A stretch of DNA of 64,000 bases, taken from positions 1,488,001 through 1,552,000 of the forward strand of contig NZ_NIWU01000001.1 of NCBI RefSeq assembly GCF_002236105.1, read 5' to 3'. Shown here piece by piece: positions 35,901 to 44,112 of this stretch. How positions within the stretch are numbered: the first letter of the stretch is position 1; the number at the start of each line of letters is the position of its first letter. The notes below the pieces were generated by a model. It ran no database searches. It was not told where the DNA came from and saw nothing but the letters and a program-made list of their open reading frames with translations. The position numbers and the translations under genes were made by a program. The DNA is from Pseudomonas umsongensis. GTDB lineage: Bacteria; Pseudomonadota; Gammaproteobacteria; Pseudomonadales; Pseudomonadaceae.

Positions 35901-36649
35901 GCCTGCGCCCCTTTTTGCCGGTCGATCCGCAGGCGGTACTGGAAGGCATCGCCACGGTAGTAAAGGTGTTCGAAGTCCACTGGGCGGCCTTCGGCGTCGT
36001 GGGTCAGGCGCTCGATGCGCATGATCGGCGAGCCGGCCTCGACGTTCAGCGCCTGGGTCAAGTCGCTGTCGGCCAGTACTGCGTCGATGGCCAGGTCGGC
36101 GTGGCCGAGGGCCAGTCCGCAGTCGTTTTCCAGGATCAGGAAAATGTCGCGGGTTACCAGATCGGCCTTCTCCAGGCGCTCGCCAAGGGCTTTGGGCAGG
36201 TAAGTGATTTCCAGCGAAATCGGTTCGCGGTTGATCAGGCGAACCCGCTTGATCTGCGCCACGGTCTCCCCTTCGGCGACCTGCAAGCGATCGGCGACCA
36301 GCTTGTCGGCAGCGATGAACTTGAAGCTGCGCAGGCGGTTGATCACCTCATATCCGCGACCGGTCATGGACTCGGCCAGGCCTTGCAAGGTGCTGACGTT
36401 CTGGAAGGTTTTCGGCTTGGCGACGAAGGTACCCTTGCCGTGGATTTTGAAGATCAACCCTTCCTTCTGCAGATCGCCGAGAGCCTGGCGCACCGTGATG
36501 CGACTGACCTTGAACAGCGCACCGAGCTCGCTTTCGGAAGGCATCTGGCTGTCTTGCGGGTATTCACCGTCGAGGATGCGCGCACGCAACACATCGCGCA
36601 GTTGGGTGTGCAGCGGAACGCTACTAAGCGATAGAACGTTATCGGTCAT
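35897..36649 (-). CDS. GntR-family (HutC/UTRA) transcriptional regulator
   Basis: 250 residues from ATG 36649; a GTG three codons earlier is possible. Winged helix SEFGALFKVSRITVRQALGDL-like block (PSESELGALFKVSRITVRQALGDLQKEGLIF split over residues 40-70) with GKGTFVAKPK, then a UTRA ligand domain (EGETVAQIKRVRLINREPISLEITYLP; RPVDFEHLYYRGDAFQYRLRI). It heads the operon it probably controls: its stop overlaps the flavoprotein start by ATGA, and a perfect palindrome lies 11 bases upstream of its start codon. Confidence 0.9.
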   Translation of the reverse strand: MTDNVLSLSSVPLHTQLRDVLRARILDGEYPQDSQMPSESELGALFKVSRITVRQALGDLQKEGLIFKIHGKGTFVAKPKTFQNVSTLQGLAESMTGRGYEVINRLRSFKFIAADKLVADRLQVAEGETVAQIKRVRLINREPISLEITYLPKALGERLEKADLVTRDIFLILENDCGLALGHADLAIDAVLADSDLTQALNVEAGSPIMRIERLTHDAEGRPVDFEHLYYRGDAFQYRLRIDRQKGAQA

Positions 36650-36660
36650 GAAGATCACTT

Positions 36661-36678
36661 GTCATAACGAGTTATGAC
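36661..36678 (-). promoter_or_regulatory. Palindromic operator GTCATAAC-GA-GTTATGAC
   Basis: A perfect 8+2+8 inverted repeat immediately upstream of the GntR/UTRA start. AT-rich palindromes of this size and position are typical HutC-type autoregulatory operators. It is presumably bound by the regulator encoded at 35897-36649; binding itself is inferred. Confidence 0.75.
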
Positions 36679-36741
36679 GTGATCTTAGAGTTCTAAGGAA
36701 TGGCTGAGAAATACTGTTTGGGCATAAGGTTAGATGGAGAT

Positions 36742-36820
36742 CAAAAGATCGCAGCCTTCGGCAGCTCCTACAGGTTTATGCGTTCCACCTGTAGGAGCTG
36801 CCGAAGGCTGCGATCTTTTG
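36742..36820. repeat. Perfect 34-bp inverted repeat between GntR and DyP genes
   Basis: Arms 36742-36775 and 36787-36820 are exact inverted copies (core AAAAGATCGCAGCCTTCGGC ... AGCTCCTACAGG) around an 11-base loop. It is a third family of REP-like hairpin in the window and lies 8 bases after the DyP stop, so it may also terminate that gene. Confidence 0.92.
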
Positions 36821-36827
36821 CTTTTAC

Positions 36828-37715
36828 TCAGCCGATGCGCATGGCCCGCAGATCCAAACGACCATCCTTCAGCGGCGGGCACCAGTAGTAGCCGCCGGTG
36901 ATCGGCCGGCTGATGCGGTACAAGCCGTCAGTGATTCCGTCTTCCAGGCCGCTCATGCGGCGCAGCTGGACTTCGAAGGCGTCGAGGGAAAAACCGAAGG
37001 CCAGGAACATCAACCCGGCTCGCTCGCCTTCGATCCATGGCATCGAGCGGCGAACCACGAACGCCTCAGGGGCAAAGCTCTCCTGGGCGGTGCGTTTGAC
37101 GTGGGCCGAGATCGGTGCGTCGTCGAGTTCTTCGTTATCGCTCAGGCGACGTCCCATGATGTCATCCGTCTCATGGGACGCCATCGCGCGAAAGCCCTTG
37201 AGGTCATGCTGCCACTGCTGGAGCGCGGCGAAGCTGCCGCCCACCATGCCTTCGGCGCCCTCACCCACCAGCGCGGCGGCCGCGGCGGCTTCGTCACGGG
37301 GGTTTTCAGTGCCGTCTTCGTAACCGGTCAGGTCATGGCCGTCACGGTGACGGAAACCCTCGGTCACTTGCACCAGGCGCAGGGCCGGGGCCAACGCTGC
37401 TTCGAAGGCGTGGCTGCGGTTAAGCAGTTCGCCACGGTCGGTACCGTGCAACCAGCACCAGAGTGCCTGTTGCGTCGACGGATTGTCGACGCCGACACCG
37501 CTCAGCGCTGGAAACGCCCGCAAGCCTTCGACATGCCCGCCGAGGGCCTTGACCAGGGACTCACCGAAGCCGACCACCGCCGATTTGCCATCCACCAGTT
37601 GCGTCAGCTTGTCCAACGCAGCCGGCAGCGCCGCGGCCGATTCCAGGGCGAAGAACATGTGACGGGCGAGAGGCGGAACAGGGGTGGCAAGAATGCCCGG
37701 CTGGTAGTGACTCAT
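36828..37715 (-). CDS. DyP-type heme peroxidase
   Basis: 295 residues, no signal peptide. The family signature GxxDG is present in HDLTGYEDGTENP (distal Asp), the proximal heme His is expected in SAHVKRTAQ, and the distal Arg region reads VVRRSMPWIEGERAGLMFLAFGFSLDAFEVQLRRM. Length fits class P/B DyP peroxidases such as YfeX, which oxidise dyes, lignin-like phenols or porphyrinogens with hydrogen peroxide. Single gene, flanked by a repeat on its 3' side and 260 bases of non-coding DNA upstream. Confidence 0.92.
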   Translation of the reverse strand: MSHYQPGILATPVPPLARHMFFALESAAALPAALDKLTQLVDGKSAVVGFGESLVKALGGHVEGLRAFPALSGVGVDNPSTQQALWCWLHGTDRGELLNRSHAFEAALAPALRLVQVTEGFRHRDGHDLTGYEDGTENPRDEAAAAAALVGEGAEGMVGGSFAALQQWQHDLKGFRAMASHETDDIMGRRLSDNEELDDAPISAHVKRTAQESFAPEAFVVRRSMPWIEGERAGLMFLAFGFSLDAFEVQLRRMSGLEDGITDGLYRISRPITGGYYWCPPLKDGRLDLRAMRIG

Positions 37716-37975
37716 GTGAACTCCTTATGAAAGAGCGCGGAGTTTAACCTCGGCACCAGCCATTGTGTGCTCCCAAGTCAAAAGATCGCGTTTCACCCCA
37801 ACGCCGATTGCGGTCTACGCTTGAAGCACAATAATCACACCTTCACCCCTCTATTCTGCCCATCAGCGCTCGATTGCAGTTAAAAAAACTCATCAACAAG
37901 GCGTATAACCCTTGAACTGGATTCTTCAACGGCTAGCCATAAGCGCACGGCTGACATTACACACGGGGTAGCGAC

Positions 37976-39601
37976 ATGACGACCGCACAGATTCTTGGCA
38001 ACCTGTTTCCCGACGCCGGCAGCATCCCGGAAAAATACCGTCTCGACGGCCAGACCGAACAACGCGAGTACCTGGTCGATGGCGTGTTGAAAACCTGGCC
38101 AGGTCCACTCGCCCAGGTGCGCAGCCCGGTTTACCTGAGCGGCCCTGGCGGCGATGAACAGGTCATCCTCGGCAGCACGCCGTTGCTGGATGCCGCCACC
38201 GCCTTGACCGCCCTCGACGCCGCCGTGCGTGCCTATGACCGCGGCCAGGGTTTGTGGCCGACCATGCGCGTGGCCGAGCGCATCCAGCATGTCGAGACCT
38301 TCCTGGGGCGCATGCGTGAACAGCGCGACGCGGTGGTGAAGCTACTGATGTGGGAAATCGGCAAGAACCTCAAGGATTCGGAAAAAGAGTTCGACCGTAC
38401 CTGCGACTACATCGTCGACACCATCAACGCCCTCAAGGAACTCGACCGCCGCTCCAGCCGCTTCGAACTCGAGCAGGACACTCTCGGTCAGATCCGTCGC
38501 GTACCGCTGGGCGTGGCGCTGTGCATGGGGCCCTACAACTACCCGCTGAACGAAACCTTCACCACGCTGATCCCGGCGCTGATCATGGGCAATACCGTAG
38601 TGTTCAAGCCGGCCAAGCTTGGCGTGCTGCTGATTCGCCCGTTGCTGGAGGCCTTCCGCGACAGCTTCCCGGCCGGGGTGATCAACGTGATCTACGGCAG
38701 CGGGCGTGAGACGGTCAGTGCGCTGATGGCCAGCGGTAACATCGATATCTTTGCCTTCATCGGCACCAACAAGGCCGCCAGCGACCTGAAGAAATTGCAC
38801 CCGCGCCCTCACCGCTTGCGCGCGGCATTGGGACTCGACGCGAAAAACCCCGGGATCGTCCTGCCGGAAGTGGACCTGGACAATGCGGTGACTGAAGCGC
38901 TCACCGGCTCCCTGTCATTCAACGGCCAGCGCTGCACCGCCCTGAAGATCCTGTTTGTCCACGAAGACGTGGTCGAGGCCTTCATCGAGAAATTCAACGC
39001 CAGACTGGCCACGCTCAAACCCGGCATGCCGTGGGACAGTGGCGTGGCGCTGACACCTTTGCCGGAATCGGGCAAGGTCGATTACCTGCACTCGCTGGTG
39101 GCCGATGCCGTGGGCAAGGGCGCGAAAGTGGTCAACCCCAATGGCGGCGAGGCGCGCGCATCGTTCTTCTACCCCGCCGTGTTGTACCCGGTGACGCCGC
39201 AGATGCGGGTCTACCAGGAAGAACAGTTCGGCCCGGTGGTGCCGATCGTGCCCTATCGTCACCTGGACACGGTGATCGACTACGTCCTCGAATCGGACTT
39301 CGGCCAGCAACTGAGTATCTTCGGCACGAACCCGGTGGCGGTCGGTCGACTGGTCGACACCTTCGCCAACCAGGTCGGGCGCATCAACCTCAACGCCCAA
39401 TGCCAGCGCGGCCCGGACACCTACCCGTTCAATGGCCGGAAAAACTCCGCCGAGGGCACGCTGTCGGTGCACGACGCCCTGCGGGTGTTTTCGATTCGCA
39501 CGCTGGTGGCGACCAAATTCCAGGAGACCAACAAGGATCTCATCAGCGAGATCATCAGTGGCCGCAGTTCAAGCTTCCTGACCACTGACTACATCTTCTG
39601 A
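37976..39601 (+). CDS. NADP-dependent glyceraldehyde-3-phosphate dehydrogenase (GapN-like aldehyde dehydrogenase)
   Basis: 541 residues. Aldehyde-dehydrogenase fold with cofactor motif MGPYNYPLNETFTTLIPAL, NTVVFKPAK, catalytic Cys in FNGQRCTA and the C-terminal INLNAQCQRGPDTYPFNGRKNSAEGTLSVHDALR, which is typical of the phosphorylating-independent GapN/ALDH11 group. It oxidises glyceraldehyde-3-phosphate directly to 3-phosphoglycerate with NADP. The general-base region reads LGLDAKNPGIV. GGGGTAG ribosome-binding site 5 bases before ATG. Downstream FUSC gene follows after 11 bases, so the two may be co-transcribed. Confidence 0.88.
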   Translation: MTTAQILGNLFPDAGSIPEKYRLDGQTEQREYLVDGVLKTWPGPLAQVRSPVYLSGPGGDEQVILGSTPLLDAATALTALDAAVRAYDRGQGLWPTMRVAERIQHVETFLGRMREQRDAVVKLLMWEIGKNLKDSEKEFDRTCDYIVDTINALKELDRRSSRFELEQDTLGQIRRVPLGVALCMGPYNYPLNETFTTLIPALIMGNTVVFKPAKLGVLLIRPLLEAFRDSFPAGVINVIYGSGRETVSALMASGNIDIFAFIGTNKAASDLKKLHPRPHRLRAALGLDAKNPGIVLPEVDLDNAVTEALTGSLSFNGQRCTALKILFVHEDVVEAFIEKFNARLATLKPGMPWDSGVALTPLPESGKVDYLHSLVADAVGKGAKVVNPNGGEARASFFYPAVLYPVTPQMRVYQEEQFGPVVPIVPYRHLDTVIDYVLESDFGQQLSIFGTNPVAVGRLVDTFANQVGRINLNAQCQRGPDTYPFNGRKNSAEGTLSVHDALRVFSIRTLVATKFQETNKDLISEIISGRSSSFLTTDYIF

Positions 39602-39612
39602 GGAGAGCCGAC

Positions 39613-40668
39613 CTGAGCGCATCCACGGCTCTTCGCCTGCCACCGCTACTGCGCCGGTTACTGCGTCCGCTATTGGACCCGTACCAGCGCTATCGCCACG
39701 CGCGGATGATCCATGCCGTGCGCGTGTCGCTCGGGTTGCTGGCGACGATCCTGCTGACCACCGGCATCCACCTGCCCCACGGCGAGTGGGCCTCAGTGAC
39801 GATGCTGGTGGTGATCGGCGGCTTGCAGCACCATGGCAACATCGGCAAGAAAGCCGCCGAACGGGCCATCGGCACCCTGGTCGGGGCGGCTATCGGCCTG
39901 GTCCTGGTGGTGCAACAGTCCTGGCTCGGCATGCCGTGGCTGACCTATTTCGCCATGGCGGTGGTGTGCGGATTCTTCTCGTACCATGCCATCGGCAAAG
40001 GCGGATACACCGCGCTGCTGGCCGGTATCACCGTATTCATCGTCGCCGGGCATGGTGACAATCCGGTCACTGACGGGTTGTGGCGTGGGGTGGATATCCT
40101 GATCGGCATTGCCCTGGCCCTGGCATTTTCCTTCGCCCTGCCGCTCTATGCGGTCTATTCCTGGCGGTACAACCTGGCAGATGCGCTGCGTGATTGCGCG
40201 GCGGTCTACAGTCGTATCATCACCGGCCAATCGGTGACTGGCGACGAACACCTCAGGCTGATGGGGCGACTGAACACCGTGATGGTGCAACTGCGCTCCC
40301 TGATGCCATCGGTGTCCAAGGAAGTGAAGATTTCCATGACCGAACTCGATGCCATTCAACGTCAACTGCGCCTGTGTGTCAGCACCCTTGAGATACTGGG
40401 CAATACCCGACCGGATGCCGGCGACCTGCAGTCGGCCTTGAAGGCAGAGCATCGACTGATTCGCGTGCAACTGATTGCCATGGCCCGGGCGCTCAAGTCC
40501 GGCGTCCCCCACCGGCTGGAGCGCCCCGTGGCGCTACCGATGGTCAGGCTCGATGTGCCGGTCTACAACGCCCTGGACGGTTACCGCTTGTTGACTGAGC
40601 AACTGCTTGCCAACATTGGCGAGATGCGCCAGCGACTGGCCAGGACGGCGCCGCGCTGGAACATCTGA
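39613..40668 (+). CDS. FUSC-family inner-membrane protein, probable CTG start
   Basis: 351 residues if started at CTG 39613, which stands 5 bases after a strong AGGAGAG. There is no ATG, GTG or TTG in frame near that ribosome-binding site; the next options are TTG 39673 and ATG 39706, neither with a visible site. The protein has about five N-terminal membrane segments (SLGLLATILLTTGIHLP; EWASVTMLVVIGGLQHHGNIGKKAAERAIGTLVGAAIGLVLVV; WLTYFAMAVVCGFF; ALLAGITVFIVA; ILIGIALALAFSFALPLYAVY) and a cytoplasmic helical half. FUSC (YccS/AaeB-like) proteins are putative aromatic-acid exporters. Confidence 0.85.
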   Translation: MSASTALRLPPLLRRLLRPLLDPYQRYRHARMIHAVRVSLGLLATILLTTGIHLPHGEWASVTMLVVIGGLQHHGNIGKKAAERAIGTLVGAAIGLVLVVQQSWLGMPWLTYFAMAVVCGFFSYHAIGKGGYTALLAGITVFIVAGHGDNPVTDGLWRGVDILIGIALALAFSFALPLYAVYSWRYNLADALRDCAAVYSRIITGQSVTGDEHLRLMGRLNTVMVQLRSLMPSVSKEVKISMTELDAIQRQLRLCVSTLEILGNTRPDAGDLQSALKAEHRLIRVQLIAMARALKSGVPHRLERPVALPMVRLDVPVYNALDGYRLLTEQLLANIGEMRQRLARTAPRWNI

Positions 40669-40674
40669 AACGCC

Positions 40675-41571
40675 TTACGAGGTAACGGTGCGCCGCAATT
40701 TCAAGCTCCAGCCCTGCTGCATGCCGGCCGCGGCCAGCAGGATTGCGGCCACCCCGATCCATTGCAGCGGTTCCAGGCGATGGCCGAAGGCAAACCAGTC
40801 GACGAAAATCGCCGCGATCGGGTAGATGAACGACAGCGCGCCGGTCAATGCCGTCGGCAATTTCTGGATCGCGCCGTACAACAGCACGTACATCACGCCA
40901 GTGTGCACGATGCCCAAGGTGACGAGGCTGCCCCAGGCACTCGGTTCCTGCGGCAGGGCCGAAAAGTGCGCGAATGGCGCAAGCAGCAATACGCCGGTGC
41001 TGACCTGGACCAACGCAATCAGATGCGGTGGCGTACCGGTCAGGCGCTTGATGATCAACGCGGCAATCGCATAGAGGAACGCGGCGCCCAAGGCCAGGAC
41101 GATCCCTATCAGGTACTCGTTACCGCTCTCGCCCTCCCCGCCATGTGCGCTGACAATCGCCAGCATGCCGAGAAACGAAACGCCCAGCCATGCCAGTTTC
41201 TGCAGGGTGATTTTCTCGTTGAGGAACACCGCCGCCAGCCCCACCAGCATGAACGGCTGGACGTTGTAGACCGCCGTACCGATGGCTATCGAAGCCCGGG
41301 AATAAGAGGCGAACAACAACACCCAGTTGCCGACGATCGCCACACCGCTGAGCACCGCCAACAGGAAGGTGGTACGGGTGAGGATGCCAGGGCGAAGAAA
41401 GCCGAACGCCGCGCAAATCAGCAGCAGCGCACCGGCCCCGAACAGGCAGCGCCAGAACACCACGTCCAGCACCGGTTGCCCGGACACCAGCACGAACCAG
41501 CCGATGGTCCCGGAGATCAGCATGGCGGCGGTCATTTCGAACGAGCCGCGACGTATTGAGTTGTCCATCAT
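40675..41571 (-). CDS. EamA/DMT-family transporter
   Basis: 298 residues from ATG 41571 (or 41568), 6 bases after GGAG. Ten predicted membrane segments in two EamA halves (AAMLISGTIGWFVLVSG ... NWVLLFASYSRASIAIGTAVYNVQPFMLVGLAAVFLNEKITLQKLAWLGVSFLGMLAIV and the second half ending GAIQKLPTALTGALSFIYPIAAIFVDW). Drug/metabolite exporters of this type often export amino acids. It faces the Lrp-type regulator gene, which supports amino-acid-related control. Confidence 0.9.
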   Translation of the reverse strand: MMDNSIRRGSFEMTAAMLISGTIGWFVLVSGQPVLDVVFWRCLFGAGALLLICAAFGFLRPGILTRTTFLLAVLSGVAIVGNWVLLFASYSRASIAIGTAVYNVQPFMLVGLAAVFLNEKITLQKLAWLGVSFLGMLAIVSAHGGEGESGNEYLIGIVLALGAAFLYAIAALIIKRLTGTPPHLIALVQVSTGVLLLAPFAHFSALPQEPSAWGSLVTLGIVHTGVMYVLLYGAIQKLPTALTGALSFIYPIAAIFVDWFAFGHRLEPLQWIGVAAILLAAAGMQQGWSLKLRRTVTS

Positions 41572-41704
41572 CAGACTCCTGTGGTTGATGGGCAAAGTAT
41601 GCCAATCGACCGGGGGCTGCTCCAGCGCAAAAAGCAGGCTAAACTTCGAATCTGCCTTTTATGCGAAGGCGATTTCGCAAAACTGCCTAATAGAGGTTTT
41701 CGCC

Positions 41705-42142
41705 ATGACCGATGACATCGACCAGGTGCTGATCACCGCCTTGATGGAAGACTCACGACGTTCGCTCAAGGCCCTGGCGCAAATCAGCGGCCTGTCCTCA
41801 CCCAGCGTTGCCGAGCGCCTGCGGCGTCTTGAAGAGCGCGGTGTGCTCAAGGGCTATACCGTGGAAATCGACCCGAAATGCTTCGGTTATCAGCTGCAGG
41901 CCATCGTGCGCATTCGCCCGCTGCCCGGCCAGTTGCAGGAAGTGGAACGGCAGATCATGGCGATTCCCGAGTTCACCGAATGCGACAAGGTCACCGGTGA
42001 CGACTGCTTCATCGCCCGCCTGCATGTACGCTCGATGGAACAACTGGACACCCTGCTCGACCGCCTCAACACTCACGCCGAAACCAACACCGCCATCGTC
42101 AAGAAAACCCCGGTCAAGCGACGCCTGCCGCCAATGGCCTAG
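41705..42142 (+). CDS. Lrp/AsnC-family transcriptional regulator
   Basis: 145 residues: N-terminal helix-turn-helix (MEDSRRSLKALAQISGLSSPSVAERLRRLEERGVLKGYTVEIDP) and a RAM ligand domain (QLQAIVRIRPLPGQLQEVERQIMAIPEFTECDKVTGDDCFIARLHV). Lrp-type proteins sense amino acids and usually control a divergent transporter or catabolic gene; here the EamA exporter at 40675-41571 is the likely target, across 133 bases. Followed by a bidirectional terminator. Confidence 0.92.
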   Translation: MTDDIDQVLITALMEDSRRSLKALAQISGLSSPSVAERLRRLEERGVLKGYTVEIDPKCFGYQLQAIVRIRPLPGQLQEVERQIMAIPEFTECDKVTGDDCFIARLHVRSMEQLDTLLDRLNTHAETNTAIVKKTPVKRRLPPMA

Positions 42143-42165
42143 CCGCCGGTACATTTGCCAAGAAC

Positions 42166-42196
42166 AAAAAAAAACCCGCCGAAGCGGGTTTTTTCA
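42166..42196. terminator. Bidirectional rho-independent terminator
   Basis: Stem AACCCGC-CGAA-GCGGGTT flanked by an A-run on the left and a T-run on the right, between the convergent lrp-type and yccA genes. Confidence 0.92.
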
Positions 42197-42210
42197 ATCA
42201 TGGCTGGCGA

Positions 42211-42882
42211 TCAATCATCGCGGCTCATGATGCCAAACAGCTGCAACAAGCTGATGAACAGGTTGTAGATCGATACATACAGGCTGATGGTGGCCATGAT
42301 GTAGTTACGCTCGCCGCCGTGGATGATGGCGCTGGTCTGGAACAGGATGCAGACCGAGGAAAACAGCACGAAGCCCGCGCTGATCGCCAGTTGCAGGCCG
42401 CTGATCTGGAAGAAGAAGCTCGCAACCACCGCACCCAGCAACACGAAGAAACCCGCCGTGATGAAGCCACTGAGGAAACTCATGTCCTTGCGCGAGATCA
42501 GCACATAAGCCGACAGGCCACCGAATACCAGTGCGGTCATGGCAAAGGCCGAGCTAACCACTTCGGCGCCGCCCTGCATGCCCAGGTAACGGTTGAGGAT
42601 CGGACCGAGCAGGAAACCCATGAAACCGGTCAGGGCAAAGGCCGACACCAGGCCCCAGGCGGAATCACGAAGCTTGTTGGTGAGGAAGAAAAGGCCGTAG
42701 AAGCCGATCAGCACCACGAAAATGTTCGGGTAGCCGACACGCATCTGCTGGGCAACGTACGCCATCACACCACTGAAGGCGAGCGTCAGAGCCAGCAAGC
42801 CGTATGTGTTGCGCAGGACGCGACTAACCTCTAGCTGCTCAGCCTGCACGCTGTTGTTCACTGCGTAATCCTGTTCGCGCAT
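42211..42882 (-). CDS. yccA: YccA, Bax inhibitor-1-like membrane protein
   Basis: 223 residues with seven predicted membrane segments (TYGLLALTLAFSGVMAYVA; IFVVLIGFYGLFFL; WGLVSAFALTGFMGFLLGPIL and so on) and the family C-terminus SLYVSIYNLFISLLQLFGIMSRDD. E. coli YccA is a modulator and substrate of the FtsH protease. The short hydrophilic N-terminus MREQDYAVNNSVQAEQLEVSRVLRNTYG is typical. Stand-alone gene. Confidence 0.93.
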   Translation of the reverse strand: MREQDYAVNNSVQAEQLEVSRVLRNTYGLLALTLAFSGVMAYVAQQMRVGYPNIFVVLIGFYGLFFLTNKLRDSAWGLVSAFALTGFMGFLLGPILNRYLGMQGGAEVVSSAFAMTALVFGGLSAYVLISRKDMSFLSGFITAGFFVLLGAVVASFFFQISGLQLAISAGFVLFSSVCILFQTSAIIHGGERNYIMATISLYVSIYNLFISLLQLFGIMSRDD

Positions 42883-43005
42883 GGCGACACTCCTGTTGGT
42901 TTGAAACGTTCAGTCGCAAAGATCATAACAGACGCCCTGTAACAAGCTATGCAGAGAGTTTGACAGTGTGTTTCATTCAGGTATTATGGCGCCCGCAACA
43001 CAAAC

Positions 43006-43093
43006 GGAGGTGTGGCCGAGTGGTTTAAGGCAACGGTCTTGAAAACCGTCGACTGTAACAGGTCCATGAGTTCGAATCCCATCGCCTCCGCCA
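43006..43093 (+). tRNA. tRNA-Ser (UGA anticodon)
   Basis: Acceptor stem GGAGGTG pairs with CGCCTCC, followed by discriminator G and encoded CCA. The D-arm begins TGGCCGAGTGG, the anticodon loop is CTTGAAA (anticodon TGA) on an ACGGT/ACCGT stem, there is a long variable arm as in class II tRNAs, and the T-arm reads GGTTCGAATCC-like (AGTTCGAATCC). 88 bases including CCA. Confidence 0.96.
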
Positions 43094-43106
43094 TCTTATG
43101 TATGAC

Positions 43107-43133
43107 AAAGCCCTGATTATTCAGGGCTTTTTC
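43107..43133 (+). terminator. Rho-independent terminator after tRNA-Ser
   Basis: Stem AAAGCCCTGA-TTAT-TCAGGGCTTT followed by T-rich sequence, 14 bases after the tRNA 3' end. Confidence 0.9.
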
Positions 43134-43186
43134 GTTTCCGGGATTTGGATTTCCCTTTCGGTACTTCTGTAAAACAAGGAGGTTGC

Positions 43187-43852
43187 ATGAACAACATGGA
43201 CACGATGAAGCTGATGCTTATGCTGCTGGCCAGCACGACCAGCTGCGCTGCACTGGCCGCCGAAAAAACCTTTGCGCTGACCGCATTCAGCAGTGTTGAG
43301 GTCCGGCAGGGAGTGAACCTGTCGATCAAATGCGCTGCAACGCCGTCAATGATGGTCTCAGGCTCTGCCGATACGCTGAACAAGCTTCAGGTGACGACAG
43401 ACAACAAGGCGTTATTGCTGGTGAATGACGCAGCGAAACATGTTCGCGTCGTCTCCCCTACCCTGGATATCACGCTATATACCAGCGCGCCACTGACGGG
43501 GCTGACGGGAAAAGCAGGGGTAAAAATCGTGGCACCTGCCTGTGCCGTCGATCCGTCCAGGCTGACGGTGGCAGGCAGCATGGGCACTGACATCCAGATC
43601 GAGGGCAAGACAGGTGAACTGGTCCTTGACCTGGCGACGGGCAGCACCTTTAACAAAAAACCGTTGCCCTTCATTGCGGATGTGGCCAATGTGCGCATGA
43701 GCATGGGGGCGGCATCGTCCCTGTGCCATATCCCCCGGATCAACGGCAACCTGTCTGCCGGCGCACGTATGTCTGTGAGTCCATCGGCTCAGGTCGACAA
43801 CAGCGCCACAGGCGCCTACGCCAGCAAAATTTCAACCTCTGAGTGTTTGTAA
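43187..43852 (+). CDS. Exported DUF2807 (GIN-domain-like) protein
   Basis: 221 residues from ATG 43187, 6 bases after AAGGAGG. Signal peptide MNNMDTMKLMLMLLASTTSCAALAA. The mature part repeats beta-strand units seen in DUF2807 proteins (FSSVEVRQGVNLSIKCAATPSMMVSGSADTLNKLQVTTDNKALLLV; LTGLTGKAGVKIVAPACAV; SMGTDIQIEGKTGELVLDLATGS), predicting a right-handed beta-helix-like periplasmic or surface protein. Role unknown. The first gene after tRNA-Ser and its terminator, likely accessory. Confidence 0.82.
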   Translation: MNNMDTMKLMLMLLASTTSCAALAAEKTFALTAFSSVEVRQGVNLSIKCAATPSMMVSGSADTLNKLQVTTDNKALLLVNDAAKHVRVVSPTLDITLYTSAPLTGLTGKAGVKIVAPACAVDPSRLTVAGSMGTDIQIEGKTGELVLDLATGSTFNKKPLPFIADVANVRMSMGAASSLCHIPRINGNLSAGARMSVSPSAQVDNSATGAYASKISTSECL

Positions 43853-43925
43853 ACGACAGGAATGAACAGGCCACTCTCCGCTTGATGGAAAACGGGACGA
43901 ATTGTTCCGTTTGTGGCCCCCTCCT

Positions 43926-43940
43926 TTTACACTCCTTTAC
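43926..43940 (-). promoter_or_regulatory. Possible CpxR box (GTAAA-N5-GTAAA)
   Basis: TTTAC-ACTCC-TTTAC on the plus strand is a perfect GTAAA-N5-GTAAA on the other. It lies about 170 bases before the ABC exporter start in a 260-base gap, with further TTACA-like repeats just after it. CpxR boxes of this form control envelope-stress and efflux genes. A single short match, so modest weight. Confidence 0.4.
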
Positions 43941-44112
43941 ACCCTTCACAGCCTTACATCTGTAAAAGTTCAACCGAGCGCTTTAGACGCGGGCCCCCTG
44001 CATCCCTCGGCACCGTTAGCCTGGCGGTGGCGGATACGACGCCTGCCCGCAAACCCTCAAAGCAGCCACTCAATGGCAAAATCCGCTTACCCAGATCATT
44101 TCGGAGATCACA

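Noticed and set aside
38815..38860. LGLDAKNPG in the GapN-like enzyme as a lost catalytic Glu
   Set aside because: The Glu position differs among GapN-like branches and I believe this form is normal for the bacterial group; not enough to call a defect.
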